64,000 bases of DNA from Clavibacter sp. A6099 (GCF_021919125.1 NZ_CP083439.1:496001-560000); one strand, 5' to 3'; counted from the first letter of the stretch, positions 1 through 9,298 are shown. Numbers and translations are program-made. The notes: generated by a model from the sequence alone, not told the origin.

Positions 1-46
1 GTGCGGGACGGAGGGCGGCGGCTCGTGCGCGGCCGGACGCGTCCGG

Positions 47-2872
47 TCAGGCGCGCGCGGGGCGGCGTCCCTGGTGAGCGCGTCGCCGGCGTCGGGCCTC
101 CAGCGCGGCCGCGGATCCGACGACCAGCAGCAGCGCCGCGAGGGCGAGCGCCGACGCGGGCGACGACCCCGTGCGCGGCAGCGATCCGCGGGCGCTCGCG
201 CCGGACGTGCCGGCGGGGCTGGATCCGTCCGCCGACAGCGCTCCGGACGCGAGCGCGCCCGTGCCGGTGACGGATGCGCCGCCCGCCGAGGTGCCGGGAG
301 CGGTGCCGGCGGCGCCGGATCCCGTGCCGGACCCCGTGCCGGACGCGGATCCGCCCGACGGGTCGACCGGCACCGCGGCCGTGGTGACCACCCCGGCCGC
401 CACGTCCGCGGCGAGCCCGGAGGCGTCGACGAGGTGCAGGCCCGTGACGGTGCGCGCGGCGGACGCGGTGACGTCCTCCGCGAGCAGCACGGATCCGCCG
501 TCGGGCAGCGCGAACCGCGTCCCCGGGGCGATGTCGCCGGCCGCGAGCGCCTGCCCGGCGATGAGGCCGCCGTCGCTCGAGACGCGCGCCGTGCCGCCGT
601 CGACCGCGACGCGCAGGCCGCGGATCCGGACGGCCACGCGGCTGCCCGGGTAGAGGTCCACGTCGTCGAGGGCGGCGCTGCCGGACCCGCGGGCGGACGC
701 GAGCCGGATCCCCGAGGCGCGGATCTGGCCGGCGGCGCCGTCCCCGGCGGTGTCGGCCGCAGCGGTGTCGGCCGCGGTGCCGCCGGCCGCTGAGGCGGTG
801 GCGTCGCTCGCCGCGAGGGCGTCCGGGGCGAGCCCCGTGACCGTCGCGGTCGCGGTCGCGTCGGCCTCCGGCCGCGCCACGGGCGTCGCCGCGACGGCGC
901 TGGGCCCGGTCGCGCGGATCCCGTACGCCGACCAGCCCGCAGGCGCGGTGTCCGGCACGATCGGGACGGGCGTCGGCGACGGATCCGGCGTGGGCGTCGT
1001 CGAGCCGCCCGCCGCCACGGTCACCACTCCCAGCCGCACCTCGGGGTGGCGGCCGGTGAGGTCGCGGTAGTGCAGCGCCGTCAGCGTCACCGTCCCGTCG
1101 GCGGCCACCGACCGCTCGCCGAACCGGACCTCGACGCGCGGGGCGCCCTGCTCGTCGACGCCCGTGTAGAGGTCGGTCGTGGTGTCGATCCACACGCCGT
1201 TGACGAAGACCGCGTTCCCCGCATCCGCGAAGGACACGGTCATGGCGCCCGCGGCGGAGACGGCCGCGTGCAGGCCGTTCACCCGCAGGGCCGGCCAGCG
1301 GTAGTCGGCGAGCGGATCCGTGGAGGTGCCGGGCACCTGCCGGAACGCGCCCACGTCGACGGTCGCGGTGCCCGCGGCGTCGCCCGTGCCGAGGTCGACG
1401 GCGACGGCCGACGAGGTGTCGGGATCCGTCCCCGTGCCGGTCACGGCGTCCGCCGAGGCATGCGGCGCCGCGACGGTCGCGACCGGCTGCGGCGCGACGA
1501 GCACCGTGCCGTCGGCCGCGGTGACGCCGACCCCATACGCGCCCACGACCTGCCCGGCAGCGGGCGGAACGACGACCGTGCCGAGGCGCACGTCCGGGTG
1601 CGCACCCGTGAGGTCGCGGTAGTGCACGGCGGTGACGGTGACCGTGCCGTCGGCCGCCGTCTCGCGCTCGCCGAACGCGACGGTCACGCGGGGCGCGCCC
1701 TGCTCGTCGACGCCCGTGTAGAGGTCGGTCGTGGTGTCGATCCAGCGGCCGTCCACGAAGACCGCGCTGCCGGGATCCGCGAACTCGGTCGAGACGACGC
1801 CCGCGGGCGTGATCGTGGCGGTGAGGCCGTAGACCCGGAACGCCGTCCAGCGGTACTCGGCGAGCGGGTCGGCGGGGGATCCCGGCACCTGCTCGAACGA
1901 GCCGACGCCGACCGTGGTCGTGCCGTCCGCGCCGGTCTCGACGCGGACGGATGCGGCGTGCTCCGGTGATCCGTCCGACGCGGCGAGCGCGTCGGCGGTG
2001 GCGGAGCGGTCGAGGCCGTCGACGCGCGGCTGCCCGTCGATCACGCGCGTGCCGTCGGGGGCCGTGACGGTGACGCCCGTCGCGACGCGGCCGGATGCGG
2101 GGGCGGGCGCGGGATCCGGCGCGGGCGTCGGGCCGGGGGCCGGCGTCGGATCCGGGTCGGGCGCAGGCGTCGGCGAGGCCGACGGCGTCGGCACCGGCAC
2201 GGCGGCGGCCGCCGCGCACGTCACGGATCCGGCGCGCACGCGCCAGATCTCCGACGCCCCGGCCTCCGCCTCCACGTCGATGCCGACGGTGGTCGCGGAT
2301 CCGTCGTCGCCCGCCGCGGTGGATCCCACGATGACGCGGGTCGCGCCGTAGACCGACTCCGGCAGGTCACGCGACCAGCCCGGCGTCGCGTTCGCGTCGG
2401 CGGTCACGTCCACGCCGCCGATGGTGAGCCGATCCACGTGCACGGCGGGCGCGCCACCCGGCGTGCACGACACGGCGAGGCCCGAGAAGACGATCGCGGG
2501 CCGGTCGCGGAGCGTGAGCTCGCCTGTCGCGATGGTGCTGGACGCGCCCGTCGGACCGGCGGTGGAGGAGAGGCCGGTCGTGCGCGTCGTGTTCAGCTTC
2601 AGCACGTCGCCGGTGGACGCGGCGGCGCGCGTCACCGCGGCGCCCGCTGACCACTCGGCCAGGGGCGTCGGCGACGTGAGCGTGTCGCCGTCGATGTCGA
2701 TGATCTCCACGCCGGACGCGCGCGCGAGCACGACGTCGGCCGCGTGCGCCGCGAGGGGCGCGAGCCCGCCGAGCGCGAGGAGCGCCGCGAGCGCGGCGGC
2801 TCCTGCCGCACCGGTCGCGCCGAGGAGTCCGAGGCTCAGGCGCGAGGTGGATCCGCGCATCGCCCGGCTCAT
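47..2872 (-). CDS. LPXTG-anchored surface protein with two long repeats
   Basis: Predicted 941-residue sortase-anchored cell-wall protein of unknown function. Residues 1-44 look like a Sec signal peptide ending AHA; the C-terminus has LPRTG at 898-902, a hydrophobic helix and an Arg-rich tail. After a roughly 200-residue N-terminal domain and a Pro/Asp linker (about 235-265) come two repeats with a 184-codon period; both contain DTTTDLYTGVDEQGAP (near 377 and 561) and an HYRDLTG motif. An Ala/Thr-rich stalk follows. The ATG at 2872 overlaps the stop of the upstream protease gene by four bases (ATGA), so the two are almost certainly co-translated. I do not recognise the repeat as a named ligand-binding domain. 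Confidence 0.85.
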   Translation of the reverse strand: MSRAMRGSTSRLSLGLLGATGAAGAAALAALLALGGLAPLAAHAADVVLARASGVEIIDIDGDTLTSPTPLAEWSAGAAVTRAAASTGDVLKLNTTRTTGLSSTAGPTGASSTIATGELTLRDRPAIVFSGLAVSCTPGGAPAVHVDRLTIGGVDVTADANATPGWSRDLPESVYGATRVIVGSTAAGDDGSATTVGIDVEAEAGASEIWRVRAGSVTCAAAAAVPVPTPSASPTPAPDPDPTPAPGPTPAPDPAPAPASGRVATGVTVTAPDGTRVIDGQPRVDGLDRSATADALAASDGSPEHAASVRVETGADGTTTVGVGSFEQVPGSPADPLAEYRWTAFRVYGLTATITPAGVVSTEFADPGSAVFVDGRWIDTTTDLYTGVDEQGAPRVTVAFGERETAADGTVTVTAVHYRDLTGAHPDVRLGTVVVPPAAGQVVGAYGVGVTAADGTVLVAPQPVATVAAPHASADAVTGTGTDPDTSSAVAVDLGTGDAAGTATVDVGAFRQVPGTSTDPLADYRWPALRVNGLHAAVSAAGAMTVSFADAGNAVFVNGVWIDTTTDLYTGVDEQGAPRVEVRFGERSVAADGTVTLTALHYRDLTGRHPEVRLGVVTVAAGGSTTPTPDPSPTPVPIVPDTAPAGWSAYGIRATGPSAVAATPVARPEADATATATVTGLAPDALAASDATASAAGGTAADTAAADTAGDGAAGQIRASGIRLASARGSGSAALDDVDLYPGSRVAVRIRGLRVAVDGGTARVSSDGGLIAGQALAAGDIAPGTRFALPDGGSVLLAEDVTASAARTVTGLHLVDASGLAADVAAGVVTTAAVPVDPSGGSASGTGSGTGSGAAGTAPGTSAGGASVTGTGALASGALSADGSSPAGTSGASARGSLPRTGSSPASALALAALLLVVGSAAALEARRRRRAHQGRRPARA
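1143..1744 (-). repeat. Direct repeat inside the LPXTG gene
   Basis: The 50 bases at 1143-1192 recur without a mismatch at 1695-1744, a period of 552 bp or exactly 184 codons. The flanking sequence is similar only at protein level, so this is an in-frame domain duplication whose most constrained segment has stayed identical or been homogenised by gene conversion. Confidence 0.9.
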
Positions 2873-4902
2873 CGTCCCGCCTCCGCGCCGAGGCCCTCGA
2901 TGAACGCGCGGCCCGCGGGCACGCCGGCCCCGGTCACGTCGTCCCAGCCGGGGGCGGAACGCAGTCCCTGCCTCCCCGTGTCCCAGAGGAAGAGCGTCTC
3001 GGGCCACAGCGCTCCCGCCGACGGGCCCTTCGGCGACCACGTGGCCGCGGACGCCGGCTGCACGTCGCGCAGCGCGCCCGTGCCCATCAGCGCGTAGAGC
3101 GCGGGGCTCGCGAGCCCGAAGCGCCGGCCGGTGACGGCCTTGGAGATCGCGACCATGGAGGCGACCATCGGCGTCGCGAGGCTCGTGCCGCCGTGCGCCG
3201 CGTACTGGGTGCGGCCCTTGTGCGGCCCGTAGGTGATGAAGCCCGTGTTCGGATCCCCGAGCGAGGCCACGTCCGGCAGCAGCCGCCCGGTGCCCGCGAC
3301 GGCGAGCCGGTCGGCCTGCCAGGTGGGCCGCGCGTACTCGGCCGACTGGCCGCCGCCCGCGCCGAACGCGAAGCCCGGCGGGATCAGCGCGCCGTTGCGC
3401 GCGAAGCGGGTCTCGGTCTCCCAGCCCGCCTCGACGGCGATGGATCCGTCCTCGGCGAGGCCGGTGCTCGTCGCGCCGACCGCCGTGACGTACGGGCTCG
3501 ACGCGGGCGACGCCACGGTCGCGTTCCCGCCGTGGTCGCCGACGCCGCTGTAGTCGCCGTCGTTGCCGGTGGACGCGAAGACGGACACGTCGCGCGACGC
3601 CGCCTCCACGAGCACGCGGTTCAGCAGCTCGCGGTCGTCCGCCGTGTCGAGGCCCTCCATCGCGCCGAAGGACAGGCTGATCACGTCGGGCGCCTCCTCC
3701 ACCGCGTCGAGGATCCGCGTGTAGAGGCTCGTGCTCGTGCAGTCGTCCGCGCCCCAGTAGGAGACGGCCGCGTCGGGCGCCATCGCGTGGACCGCCTGCA
3801 CGTCGAGGTGCTGCTCGTCGGTCCATGCGGTGGGTCCGCCGCAGATGCCGGTGCGCGGCGAGGCGGACGGGTGGTCGCGGTACTGGCCGGCCGTGAAGGC
3901 GGGCTCGCCGACCGCGCGGGAGTAGGTGTCGGTGTCGGCCTGGGTGTCCGGGTCGTCGTAGGCGGCGACGATCGCGATGGTGGCGCCTGCCCCGCGGTCC
4001 GCGGCCGGCACGTCGTCGACGCGCCGCAGCTGCGCCGGGCCGTAGCCGCACAGCGAGTTCGAGCGGTGGGCCACGTCGACGGACGCGGGCCACGCGTCGG
4101 TGAGGCGCTGGCCCCACCAGGCCGCGCACGTGCCGTCGTCGGCGGAGGAGGCGGGGGATCCGCCGCTCGCCTGCCCGGGGATCGGCGCGGGCACGGGGTC
4201 CGTGGCGTCGGGCGCCTGCGCGTCGTCGGCGGCCTGCGCCGTGCCCGACTCCGCGTCCGACGGCATCAGCACGTCGCCCTGCACGGTGCCGGCGACGCCG
4301 CGCACGGCGTCCAGGGCGGCGGGCACGGCGAGCGTCCGCTCGGGGGCGACGACCTCCCGGCCGGCGACGCGGAACCGGGCGAACCCGGTGTCGAAGGCGC
4401 GCGACGCGAGCGCCAGCGTGCCGGAGACGGGCAGCGCGGACACCTCGTCGCGCGCGTCGCCCACGTCGAGGCCGCTGTCGCGCAGCCAGGCGGCGACGGC
4501 CGGCGCGGCGTCGGGGCGGGCCGGATCCAGCAGCACCGTGAGCGCGACCGTCGCGTCCGCGGGTGCGTCGCCGACCCGGACGGCGGAGGTGCCGGCGGGC
4601 CACGACGGGGCCGACCCGTCGATCGCACGGAGCCCCGCGGCGACGCGCGCGGCGGCCGGGTCGCCGTCGGCGGTGGCGCTGGCGGACGCGGATCCGGTGC
4701 CCGCCAGCGCGCTCGCGACGAGCGCCGCGACGGCCACGAGGGCGACGGCGCCCGTGCCGAGGGCGACGGATCGCGCGGGGGACGACAGCGGGCGGCGGAC
4801 GAGGGCGCGGATCCGGCCCTCCGTCGGCGGGCGCTCGGCGGGACCGCGGGCCTCGACGGGTGGGAGGGACGAGGGGCGTGAGCCCACGAGACATGACACC
4901 AT
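2869..4902 (-). CDS. S53 family (sedolisin/kumamolisin-like) secreted serine protease
   Basis: 677-residue sedolisin-type endopeptidase. After a basic N-terminus a hydrophobic segment (about 45-70) acts as signal or anchor; residues about 85-225 form the pro-kumamolisin activation domain and about 235-677 the catalytic domain. The catalytic pair Glu363/Asp367 (in DEQHLDV, four residues apart as in the family) and the nucleophile Ser574 in GGTSLATP are present, with SLSFG and STGNDGD core motifs between them. S53 enzymes usually work at acidic pH outside the cell after removal of the propeptide. The stop overlaps the start of the LPXTG protein gene, suggesting coordinated export. Its promoter region runs into the poly-G block, so upstream control cannot be read. 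The ATG at 4902 is used as start; no clear Shine-Dalgarno is visible. Confidence 0.93.
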   Translation of the reverse strand: MVSCLVGSRPSSLPPVEARGPAERPPTEGRIRALVRRPLSSPARSVALGTGAVALVAVAALVASALAGTGSASASATADGDPAAARVAAGLRAIDGSAPSWPAGTSAVRVGDAPADATVALTVLLDPARPDAAPAVAAWLRDSGLDVGDARDEVSALPVSGTLALASRAFDTGFARFRVAGREVVAPERTLAVPAALDAVRGVAGTVQGDVLMPSDAESGTAQAADDAQAPDATDPVPAPIPGQASGGSPASSADDGTCAAWWGQRLTDAWPASVDVAHRSNSLCGYGPAQLRRVDDVPAADRGAGATIAIVAAYDDPDTQADTDTYSRAVGEPAFTAGQYRDHPSASPRTGICGGPTAWTDEQHLDVQAVHAMAPDAAVSYWGADDCTSTSLYTRILDAVEEAPDVISLSFGAMEGLDTADDRELLNRVLVEAASRDVSVFASTGNDGDYSGVGDHGGNATVASPASSPYVTAVGATSTGLAEDGSIAVEAGWETETRFARNGALIPPGFAFGAGGGQSAEYARPTWQADRLAVAGTGRLLPDVASLGDPNTGFITYGPHKGRTQYAAHGGTSLATPMVASMVAISKAVTGRRFGLASPALYALMGTGALRDVQPASAATWSPKGPSAGALWPETLFLWDTGRQGLRSAPGWDDVTGAGVPAGRAFIEGLGAEAGR

Positions 4903-4930
4903 CGCGTTTGGCGTCTTCTGGGTGAAAAGT

Positions 4931-5022
<92 letters not shown>

Positions 5023-5056
5023 GCCCCGCGTCCCGGTCAGGAGACCGGATCAGGTG

Positions 5057-5761
5057 TCATGCGCCGCAGTGCGACTTCCAGACCTTCGGGAAGTCGAAGT
5101 AGTAGCCCTGGCCGCAGGTCCAGCTCTTGATGAACTCGCCGAGGCCGCCCACGACCACGCCGAGCGCGAGGCAGGAGAGCTTGGACAGGTCGAGCGTGAT
5201 GCACATGGTGCCGATGTAGACGGCCACGCCGACCGTGATGGCCGTCTTGATGATGTAGCCGGGGATGTGCCACTCGTGGTTGCTCCAGAACCACTTCGAC
5301 TCGGTGATGCTGCCCGCGCTGCCCTGCGCGACGACGTCCGCCTTCGTGACCGCTCGGCCGTCCTTCGAGTCGAGCGTCTGCTGGATCGCCGCGTTCTCCA
5401 CCGCGTTCGCGTGGGAGGGGGCGGTGTTCTGGATCTCCGCGCGGATCTCGGCGGCGGCCTGCGCGTGGCTCTCGCCCTTCGCGGCCCACGCGGGGATGTG
5501 CTGGCCGGCGACGACGGTGCCTTCGGTCGCGACGGTGGCGAGCTGGTCGGCGGTGATCTTGCCGCTCTTCACGTCGTGCTCGAACGTGCCGTTGAGGAGG
5601 GAGGATGCCACGACCGACTGGTCGAGGTGGGCGGGGGCGGCCTGGGCGGCGTCGCCGGCGCCCATCCCGAAGAGGGCGACCGCGGTGACGGTCGCGGCGG
5701 CCGCGAGCAGGCGGACGGAGCGGCGGGAGTGCGCCGGGACTGTGGGTGATGCGAGGGACAT
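5057..5761 (-). CDS. Secreted protein of unknown function with cysteine-containing C-terminus
   Basis: 234 residues. An N-terminal signal peptide (Arg-rich start, hydrophobic core, cleavage near AQAAPA around residue 40) is followed by a mostly helical, Ala-rich central part and a C-terminal about 80 residues rich in Trp, Gly and aliphatic residues with four Cys (MCI, SCL, TCG, HCG). A hydrophobic glycine-rich stretch (GVVVGGLG) lies between the second and third Cys. The start ATG has a good GGAAGG ribosome site. The layout (export signal, long leader-like middle, compact Cys-rich hydrophobic tail) would fit a secreted toxin or bacteriocin-like protein, but I recognise no family. It is divergent from a TetR gene that probably controls it. 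Confidence 0.75.
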   Translation of the reverse strand: MSLASPTVPAHSRRSVRLLAAAATVTAVALFGMGAGDAAQAAPAHLDQSVVASSLLNGTFEHDVKSGKITADQLATVATEGTVVAGQHIPAWAAKGESHAQAAAEIRAEIQNTAPSHANAVENAAIQQTLDSKDGRAVTKADVVAQGSAGSITESKWFWSNHEWHIPGYIIKTAITVGVAVYIGTMCITLDLSKLSCLALGVVVGGLGEFIKSWTCGQGYYFDFPKVWKSHCGA

Positions 5762-5868
5762 GACTGACCTTCCGTATCGAGGGGCGACCATCGCCCCGCG
5801 AGCACGGTAGGGGCGCGATGCCCCCGTTCCGGGGTCGAACGGGTACCTCCGCATGAACGACGCATGTC

Positions 5869-5888
5869 CGTCAGTCGCTCGTCTGACG
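5869..5888. promoter_or_regulatory. Candidate TetR operator (near-perfect palindrome)
   Basis: CGTCAGTCGCTCGTCTGACG: 16 of 20 positions are symmetric, including both 6-bp arms. It lies between the divergent secreted-protein and tetR genes, 108 bp upstream of the secreted protein start and 111 bp upstream of tetR, where an autoregulatory TetR site is expected. A second shorter inverted repeat (GGGGCGA-CCA-TCGCCCC, 5781-5797) lies in the leader of the secreted-protein gene. Confidence 0.6.
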
Positions 5889-5998
5889 AAGGCCTCCGGC
5901 CACGCACGCCGCTCCTTCCGTTCATCCCGGCGTGGGCCTCCCGTCGATCGGGACGGGTATCCTTCCTCGACCCCCGGACAGGGGCGGACAGGAGCGAC

Positions 5999-6736
5999 AT
6001 GAACCAGCGGCAGGCGGCGGTGTCCCGGGCACGGCGCGAGATCATGGAGGCGGCGGGCGCGCAGTTCGCGGCCCACGGCTACGAGGGCACGTCGTTCTCG
6101 CGCGTGGCCGAGGCGATGGGCAAGCCCAAGTCGGCCATCGGGTACCACCTCTTCGCGTCCAAGGAGAGCCTCGCGGGCGCCGTGGTCGAGGACCAGGAGG
6201 AGCGCTGGCTCCGCATCGAGGCGGCGCTCGACCGACCGGGGGCGCTGCACGAGCTCATCGTCTTCCTCCTCACGGGCGCCAGCACCGTCGAGGTCTGCCC
6301 CGTCGCCGCGGGTGCCATCCGGTTGCTGCAGGACATGCCGCGCCTCGGGCTCGCTGTCGAGCGCCGCTTCGACGTGTGGGGGTTCGCCCGGCAGCACCTG
6401 GAGGCGGAGCTCGCGGTCCGGGGCATCCGGGCCGGAGACCTTGACGCCGTCGTCGACGTCCTGCTCAGCGCCACGTTCGGCGTGCTCTCCTACCGTTCGC
6501 CGAGATCGCCCGCGCAGGACTCCGTCGAGCGCCTGCGCAGCCTCTGGATCCCGCTCCTGGTCGGCCTCGGGATCGACGACGCGGAGGCCGTCGTCCGCGC
6601 CGCCCGGCCGCTCGACCTGGAGCTCGTGGAGGCCGGGCGCCCGGACGCGTCCGAGGCGCACATCGGCTCGGCGCGGGGTGCGAGGGACGCCGCCGCTGCC
6701 GCCGCGGGTGAGGACGAGGACCGCGCCCGCGCCTGA
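5999..6736 (+). CDS. TetR/AcrR family transcriptional regulator
   Basis: 245 residues. The N-terminal TetR helix-turn-helix is clear: ARREIMEAAGAQFAAHGYEG leads into SFSRVAEAMG and a recognition helix with YHLFASKESL (about 10-60). The rest is a helical ligand/dimerisation domain containing a single Cys, and the final 25 residues are an acidic, low-complexity tail. The ATG at 5999 follows AGGAG by four bases; the reading frame remains open further upstream but that part lacks domain similarity. A palindromic candidate operator lies 110 bp upstream in the shared divergent promoter, so it probably represses itself and the secreted-protein gene. Confidence 0.9.
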   Translation: MNQRQAAVSRARREIMEAAGAQFAAHGYEGTSFSRVAEAMGKPKSAIGYHLFASKESLAGAVVEDQEERWLRIEAALDRPGALHELIVFLLTGASTVEVCPVAAGAIRLLQDMPRLGLAVERRFDVWGFARQHLEAELAVRGIRAGDLDAVVDVLLSATFGVLSYRSPRSPAQDSVERLRSLWIPLLVGLGIDDAEAVVRAARPLDLELVEAGRPDASEAHIGSARGARDAAAAAAGEDEDRARA

Positions 6737-6746
6737 CCCACCCCGC

Positions 6747-6795
6747 GCACGACGACGCCGGCCGGACCCCACGGGGCCGGCCGGCGTCGTCGTGC
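6747..6795. terminator. Bidirectional hairpin terminator
   Basis: Perfect 19-bp inverted repeat (6747-6765 / 6777-6795) with an 11-base loop, placed between the convergent tetR and phospholipase C stops. No T-tract is present, as is usual for such hairpins in high-GC actinobacteria. Confidence 0.85.
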
Positions 6796-6806
6796 GATCG
6801 GAGCGG

Positions 6807-8972
6807 CTACTCCACGCGACCCGCGTACCGGTAGCGGAAGCCGGCGCCGTCGGTGACCACCACGTCGTAGTAGCCCCACTCGTCCACCGGCCAGTTCACC
6901 GTCGTGCTGCGTCCGGGCTTCACGGTCTCGTGGCGCTCCCGCGTGATGAAGTCGTTGGCCGTCAGCGTGTAGTGCACCGAGGGCGTCCCGTCGTTCGCGA
7001 GCGTGAGGCGCAGCACGCCCTTGCCGCCGGGGATCGTCTCGGCCGTGACCCGCGGGACGGGCACGTCGGTCGTGCCCGCCGCGACCACGGTGCCGGCGAA
7101 GCGGCGCAGGAACCGGTCGGGCCCGTAGAGGCTGAAGTCGTACGCGCCCTCGTGCGCCGAGCTCTCCCACGTGTAGGCCGCCTTCCCGCGCGGCGCCACG
7201 GTGAAGGGCGTCGACGCGAACGGCAGCGCGATGTTGGGGAACACCTGGTGCGAGACGCCCTGCTTGCCCTGGTTGCGCATCGTCAGCGTGACCCGGCCGC
7301 TCGCGCGGTCGACGGCCACGTCGGCGTCCTGCCGGTAGGGGAGCGGGCGGTGGCGCATGCTGCCGGCCTCCTGCTCCGGCATCCGCTGCGCGCCCACGGC
7401 GGGCTCCTGCACGGGCGGCTTCGCCATGTCGGCGTCGGCGGCCGCGACGAGCGCCTGTGTCGCGCTCATCGGCAGCACCTCGTCGGCGGACGGGATGGAG
7501 AAGTCCGGGTGCGCGAAGTCGAGGCACGAGGTGAGGTCGCCCGAGATCGTGCGTCGCCAGTCGGAGATGTTGGGCTCGTGCACCCCGGTCCAGGTCTCGA
7601 GGAACCGGATCACCGAGGTGTGGTCGAAGACCTGCGAGTCGACCCAGCCGCCCCGGCTCCACGGCGACACGACCGTGAGCGGCACGCGCGTGCCGTAGCC
7701 GACGGGCAGGCCGTCCACGTACTCGTCGGCTGTGCCGGGCTCGGCGAGCGGCGGCAGCTGGTGGTCGAAGTAGCCGTCGTTCTCGTCGTAGTTGATGAGG
7801 AGCACCGTGCGCGCCCAGGTGTCCGGGTTGCTCATGAGCGCCTGGATCACGGCGTTCGTGTAGTGCGCGCCGTAGTCGGGGCTGGCCTTCGGGTGCTCGC
7901 TCCAGCCGTACGGCGCCACGACGTACGACACCGCGGGCAGCGTGCCCGCCGCGGCGTCCTTCCCGAACTCCTCGAGCAGGTGCGTGACGTCGAGTCCCTT
8001 GCCGGAGTCGGGCTTCCACCCGTCGTGGAGCCCGCCGTCGAGCGCGAGCTGACGCGTCGCGGGATCCTCCGAGGCGAGCGCCTCGTGGTACTGGTGGAAC
8101 AGCCACAGCGGGTTGTCGCCGTAGTCGCCCACGTAGGGGTGCGTGCCGTCGTCGCCGACCTCGTCGTTCGCGTAGGTCTTCCACGTGACCCCGGCCTGCC
8201 GGAGCCGCTCGGGGTAGGTCGTCCAGCCGAAGACGGGGGCGTAATCGTCGGGGTTGTCGATGGCGGGGCCGCCGGCCTTCCCGCGCGGGTCGATCGTGCC
8301 GGTCCACTGGAACAGGCGGTTCGGGGTCGTCGGGCCGATGAGCGAGCAGTGGTAGTGGTCGGCGATCGTGAAGGCGGAGGCCAGGGCGTGGTGGAAGGGG
8401 AGGTCGTCCTTCGTGAAGTAGCCCATGGTCTGCTCGCTCTTCGCGACGACCCAGTTGTCCCACGCGCCCTCGTTCCAGGCCTGGTGCCCGCCCTTCCAGG
8501 AGTGGTCGAGGCCGCCGGCGCCCTGCGCGTTGAAGCGCGAGGAGTCGAGCGGGAAGGGCAGCATGTGCCCGCCGTCGGTGCGGCTGGCGTCGGGCTGCGC
8601 GAACACGGAGCCGCCGCCGGGGTACTCGACGGCCTGCTTGTCGCCGAAGCCGCGGACGCCCGGCAGCGTGCCGAAGTAGTGGTCGAACGAGCGGTTCTCC
8701 TGCATGAGGATCACCACGTGCTCGACGTCCTTGATGGACCGCGTGAGGTTCCTGCGGGTGGCGGCCGTGGCCGCCACGGGCGCGCCGGCGACGGATCCGG
8801 CGGCCACGCCCGCCATGATCGCGGCGGCGCCGCCGAGCAGGACGGTGCGGCGGCTGACGCCCGGGCGGATCCCGGTGCGGTAGGGGCGCGAGGGGTCGAG
8901 CGGCGGCGCGGCGTCTACGCCGGCCGCGAGGTCGACGTCCGGGGCGTGCTCTTCGGGCTTGGAGGTGCTCAC
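6807..8972 (-). CDS. Tat-exported phospholipase C (first paralogue)
   Basis: 721-residue phosphocholine-type phospholipase C of the bacterial acid-phosphatase/phosphoesterase superfamily. A twin-arginine signal (SRRTVLL, Arg41-Arg42) precedes a hydrophobic stretch; the mature enzyme opens with the metal-site motif ENRSFDHYFG (92-101). Domains in order: Tat signal, phosphoesterase domain to about residue 460, then C-terminal domains of the bacterial PLC type (about 520-720) carrying YDFSLYGPDRFLRRF. The GTG at 8972 follows AAGGA by eight bases. It lies directly downstream of a close paralogue on the same strand, separated by a hairpin terminator and its own promoter. Such enzymes release phosphate or damage host membranes; the promoter resembles a phosphate-starvation type. 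Confidence 0.93.
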   Translation of the reverse strand: MSTSKPEEHAPDVDLAAGVDAAPPLDPSRPYRTGIRPGVSRRTVLLGGAAAIMAGVAAGSVAGAPVAATAATRRNLTRSIKDVEHVVILMQENRSFDHYFGTLPGVRGFGDKQAVEYPGGGSVFAQPDASRTDGGHMLPFPLDSSRFNAQGAGGLDHSWKGGHQAWNEGAWDNWVVAKSEQTMGYFTKDDLPFHHALASAFTIADHYHCSLIGPTTPNRLFQWTGTIDPRGKAGGPAIDNPDDYAPVFGWTTYPERLRQAGVTWKTYANDEVGDDGTHPYVGDYGDNPLWLFHQYHEALASEDPATRQLALDGGLHDGWKPDSGKGLDVTHLLEEFGKDAAAGTLPAVSYVVAPYGWSEHPKASPDYGAHYTNAVIQALMSNPDTWARTVLLINYDENDGYFDHQLPPLAEPGTADEYVDGLPVGYGTRVPLTVVSPWSRGGWVDSQVFDHTSVIRFLETWTGVHEPNISDWRRTISGDLTSCLDFAHPDFSIPSADEVLPMSATQALVAAADADMAKPPVQEPAVGAQRMPEQEAGSMRHRPLPYRQDADVAVDRASGRVTLTMRNQGKQGVSHQVFPNIALPFASTPFTVAPRGKAAYTWESSAHEGAYDFSLYGPDRFLRRFAGTVVAAGTTDVPVPRVTAETIPGGKGVLRLTLANDGTPSVHYTLTANDFITRERHETVKPGRSTTVNWPVDEWGYYDVVVTDGAGFRYRYAGRVE

Positions 8973-9188
8973 GGTGACGGTCCTTCTTCCTGATCGTGCC
9001 CGGCGTCGCGCGCAGGCGGTGATCCGGCCGCCCCGGGAGGGTCCGGGCGCGGCAGGGGGATGCGGGTGCTGTGGAGCGGGGAGGTGCGGATCCCGGGCGC
9101 CAGGGGCGGGGATGCCGCCCTGGCGCCGGCACGACCGGGGATGACGTCCGGGTGCGGATCGCGCGGGGACGACGCCGTGCCAGGCGCG

Positions 9189-9253
9189 AGTATGCGGCCG
9201 CCGTCGGAACAGCGCGTCACCTGGCGTGACGCGGGTGGGAACGATCCCTGAAC
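9189..9253 (-). promoter_or_regulatory. Promoter with PHO-box-like direct repeats, phospholipase C 1
   Basis: Read on the minus strand: GTTCAGG (9253-9247), GTTCCCA (9242-9236), CGTCACG (9231-9225), GTGACGC (9220-9214) spaced 11 bp apart, then GTTCC and, after ten bases, a CATACT -10 (9194-9189). The repeat block covers the -35 position. The same order and spacing recur before the paralogue. In Streptomyces the PhoP box is built of 11-nt units with core GTTCACC. The leader to the GTG start would be about 210 nt. Confidence 0.6.
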
Positions 9254-9262
9254 AGGCAGCGG

Positions 9263-9294
9263 CGTCGCCCGCGCTCCTCGGAGCGCGGGCGACG
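9263..9294 (-). terminator. Hairpin terminator of phospholipase C 2
   Basis: Perfect 14-bp stem (9263-9276 / 9281-9294) with loop CTCG starting five bases after the TAG of the upstream phospholipase gene. It separates the two phospholipase transcription units; no T-tract. Confidence 0.85.
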
Positions 9295-9298
9295 CGGG

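Noticed and set aside
47-4894. One continuous open minus-strand frame running from the LPXTG gene through the protease region
   Set aside because: The upstream half is a shadow frame of the S53 gene, Arg/Gly/Pro-rich with no domain. The real LPXTG start is the ATG at 2872 with a signal peptide.
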